A stretch of DNA of 7,279 nt from CAYQAJ01 sp964415245 (GTDB lineage: Bacteria > Planctomycetota > Planctomycetia > Pirellulales > Pirellulaceae), in the NCBI GenBank assembly GCA_964415245.1, contig CAYQAJ010000258.1, positions 1 to 7,279 on the forward strand. Reading direction: 5' to 3'. Position numbers and translations under genes: made by a program. The notes under the pieces were generated by a model that saw only the letters and a list, made by a program, of their open reading frames with translations, was not told the origin of the DNA and made no database searches. Each line of letters starts with the position of its first letter. The stretch's first letter is position 1. This document shows positions 6,306 to 7,279 of the stretch, piece after piece.

Positions 6306-7279
6306 GTGCCTCGCCGCAACGACATCCACCGCATTCTGCTCATCGGCTCCGGCCCGATCGTCATCGGCCAGGCTTGCGAATTTGATTATTCGGGCACGCA
6401 GGCGTGCAAGGCGTTGCGCGAGGAAGGCTACGAGGTGGTGCTGGTCAACTCGAACCCGGCCACCATCATGACCGACCCGGGCATGGCCGACCGCACCTAC
6501 ATCGAGCCCTTGACCTGGGAGATCGTGGCCAAGGTGATCGAGCGCGAGCGGCCCGACGCGCTCTTGCCCACGCTCGGCGGCCAGACTGGGCTGAACCTGG
6601 CCATGGAGCTCGATCGCCACGGCGTGCTCAAGAAGTGGGGCGTCGAAATGATCGGCGCTGACGCCCGCGTCATCGCCAAGGCCGAAGAGCGCGAGCAGTT
6701 CAAACAGGCCATGCAGACGATCGGGCTCGAAGTGTGCACCAGCCGCATCGTGCACACGGTCGATGAGGCCCGCGACGCGCTGAACGTGGTGGGGCTGCCG
6801 TGCGTGGTGCGTCCCAGCTTCACGCTGGGCGGAAGCGGCTCGGCCATCGCCTACAACCGCGAGGAGTTCGATTCGCTCGTTCGCCAGGGTCTCGATCAAT
6901 CGCCCATTCGCGAGGTGCTCATCGAGGAATCGGTCATCGGCTGGAAAGAGTACGAGATGGAGGTGATGCGCGACCTGGACGACAACGTCGTCATCATTTG
7001 CTCTATCGAGAACTTCGACCCGATGGGCGTGCACACGGGCGATTCGATCACCGTGGCGCCGGCCCAGACGCTCACGGACAAAGAGTATCAGCGGATGCGC
7101 GACGCCAGCCTGGCGGTCATCCGCGAGATCGGCGTCGAGACGGGCGGGTCGAACATCCAGTTCGCCGTCCACCCGCAGACCGGCCGGATGGTGGTGAACG
7201 AGATGAACCCCCGGGTAAGCCGCAGCAGCGCGCTGGCCTCGAAGGCCACGGGCTTCCCGATCGCCAAGATCGCGGCCAA
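6306..7279 (+). CDS. carB: Carbamoyl-phosphate synthase large subunit, N-terminal 324 residues
   Basis: The large subunit uses ammonia from the small glutaminase subunit (CarA), bicarbonate and two ATP to make carbamoyl phosphate for arginine and pyrimidine synthesis. Only the first third of an expected protein of about 1,070 residues is present. The pre-ATP-grasp segment has IGSGPIVIGQACEFDYSGTQ (13-32) and NSNPATIMTDP (48-58). The first ATP-grasp domain aligns without gaps to E. coli numbering and keeps the nucleotide- and metal-binding positions R129, R169, G175, G176, E208, E215, Q285, E299, N301, R303 and R306 (the last four within NEMNPRVSRSS). The start is GTG 6306: it is the only start codon between the in-frame stop at 6264-6266 and the conserved HRILLIGSGP. 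No good Shine-Dalgarno site is seen. carA is not adjacent upstream. The enzyme looks fully functional as far as visible. Confidence 0.97.
   Translation, partial: MPRRNDIHRILLIGSGPIVIGQACEFDYSGTQACKALREEGYEVVLVNSNPATIMTDPGMADRTYIEPLTWEIVAKVIERERPDALLPTLGGQTGLNLAMELDRHGVLKKWGVEMIGADARVIAKAEEREQFKQAMQTIGLEVCTSRIVHTVDEARDALNVVGLPCVVRPSFTLGGSGSAIAYNREEFDSLVRQGLDQSPIREVLIEESVIGWKEYEMEVMRDLDDNVVIICSIENFDPMGVHTGDSITVAPAQTLTDKEYQRMRDASLAVIREIGVETGGSNIQFAVHPQTGRMVVNEMNPRVSRSSALASKATGFPIAKIAA

Noticed and set aside
6216..7172. A 318-residue open frame antisense to carB
   Set aside because: It lies almost wholly opposite the conserved carB frame. Its open state and His/Asp/Arg-rich composition follow from the GC-rich codon use of carB, and it has no recognisable domain or start signal.
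1..7279. argH and carB as parts of one arginine operon
   Set aside because: They lie on opposite strands about 5 kb apart with two unrelated genes, one on each strand, between them; proximity may be chance.

Overview
The window reads as ordinary chromosomal DNA from a GC-rich planctomycete, most likely of the Pirellulales type. This is inferred from three things: the middle gene starts with an N-terminal signature (FDPYxxWLGIPPEEQPPNHY) that I know only from planctomycete proteins; non-ATG starts are common (TTG, GTG, GTG); and Shine-Dalgarno sites are weak or absent at two of the four genes. No mobile element, CRISPR array, tRNA or rRNA was seen.

Layout: (1) 1-1339, minus strand, argH, argininosuccinate lyase, lacking only its last few codons at the left edge. 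(2) 1340-1920, a divergent intergenic region. It holds a near-consensus sigma-70-type promoter for argH, a leader of about 170 nt with two mirror-image palindromes, and a weaker candidate promoter for the rightward gene. (3) 1921-3693, plus strand, a membrane protein with a degenerate J-like N-terminal domain, one transmembrane helix and an exported helical plus beta-rich C-terminal part. (4) 3694-3805, a short convergent spacer with perfect palindromes. (5) 3806-5842, minus strand, a secreted DUF4139-type protein with a signal peptide. (6) 5843-6305, a divergent intergenic region with a possible structured leader. (7) 6306-7279, plus strand, carB, the first 324 codons of the carbamoyl-phosphate synthase large subunit, running off the right edge.

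CarB supplies carbamoyl phosphate to both arginine and pyrimidine synthesis, and ArgH performs the last step of arginine synthesis. They sit on opposite strands about 5 kb apart, separated by two genes unrelated to arginine, so there is no operon. Each of the four genes appears to be its own transcription unit (divergent, convergent, divergent). I found no clear new multi-gene system. The items most worth a second look are the palindrome pair in the argH leader, the argH start-site conflict, the J-like membrane protein and the possible carB leader hairpin.
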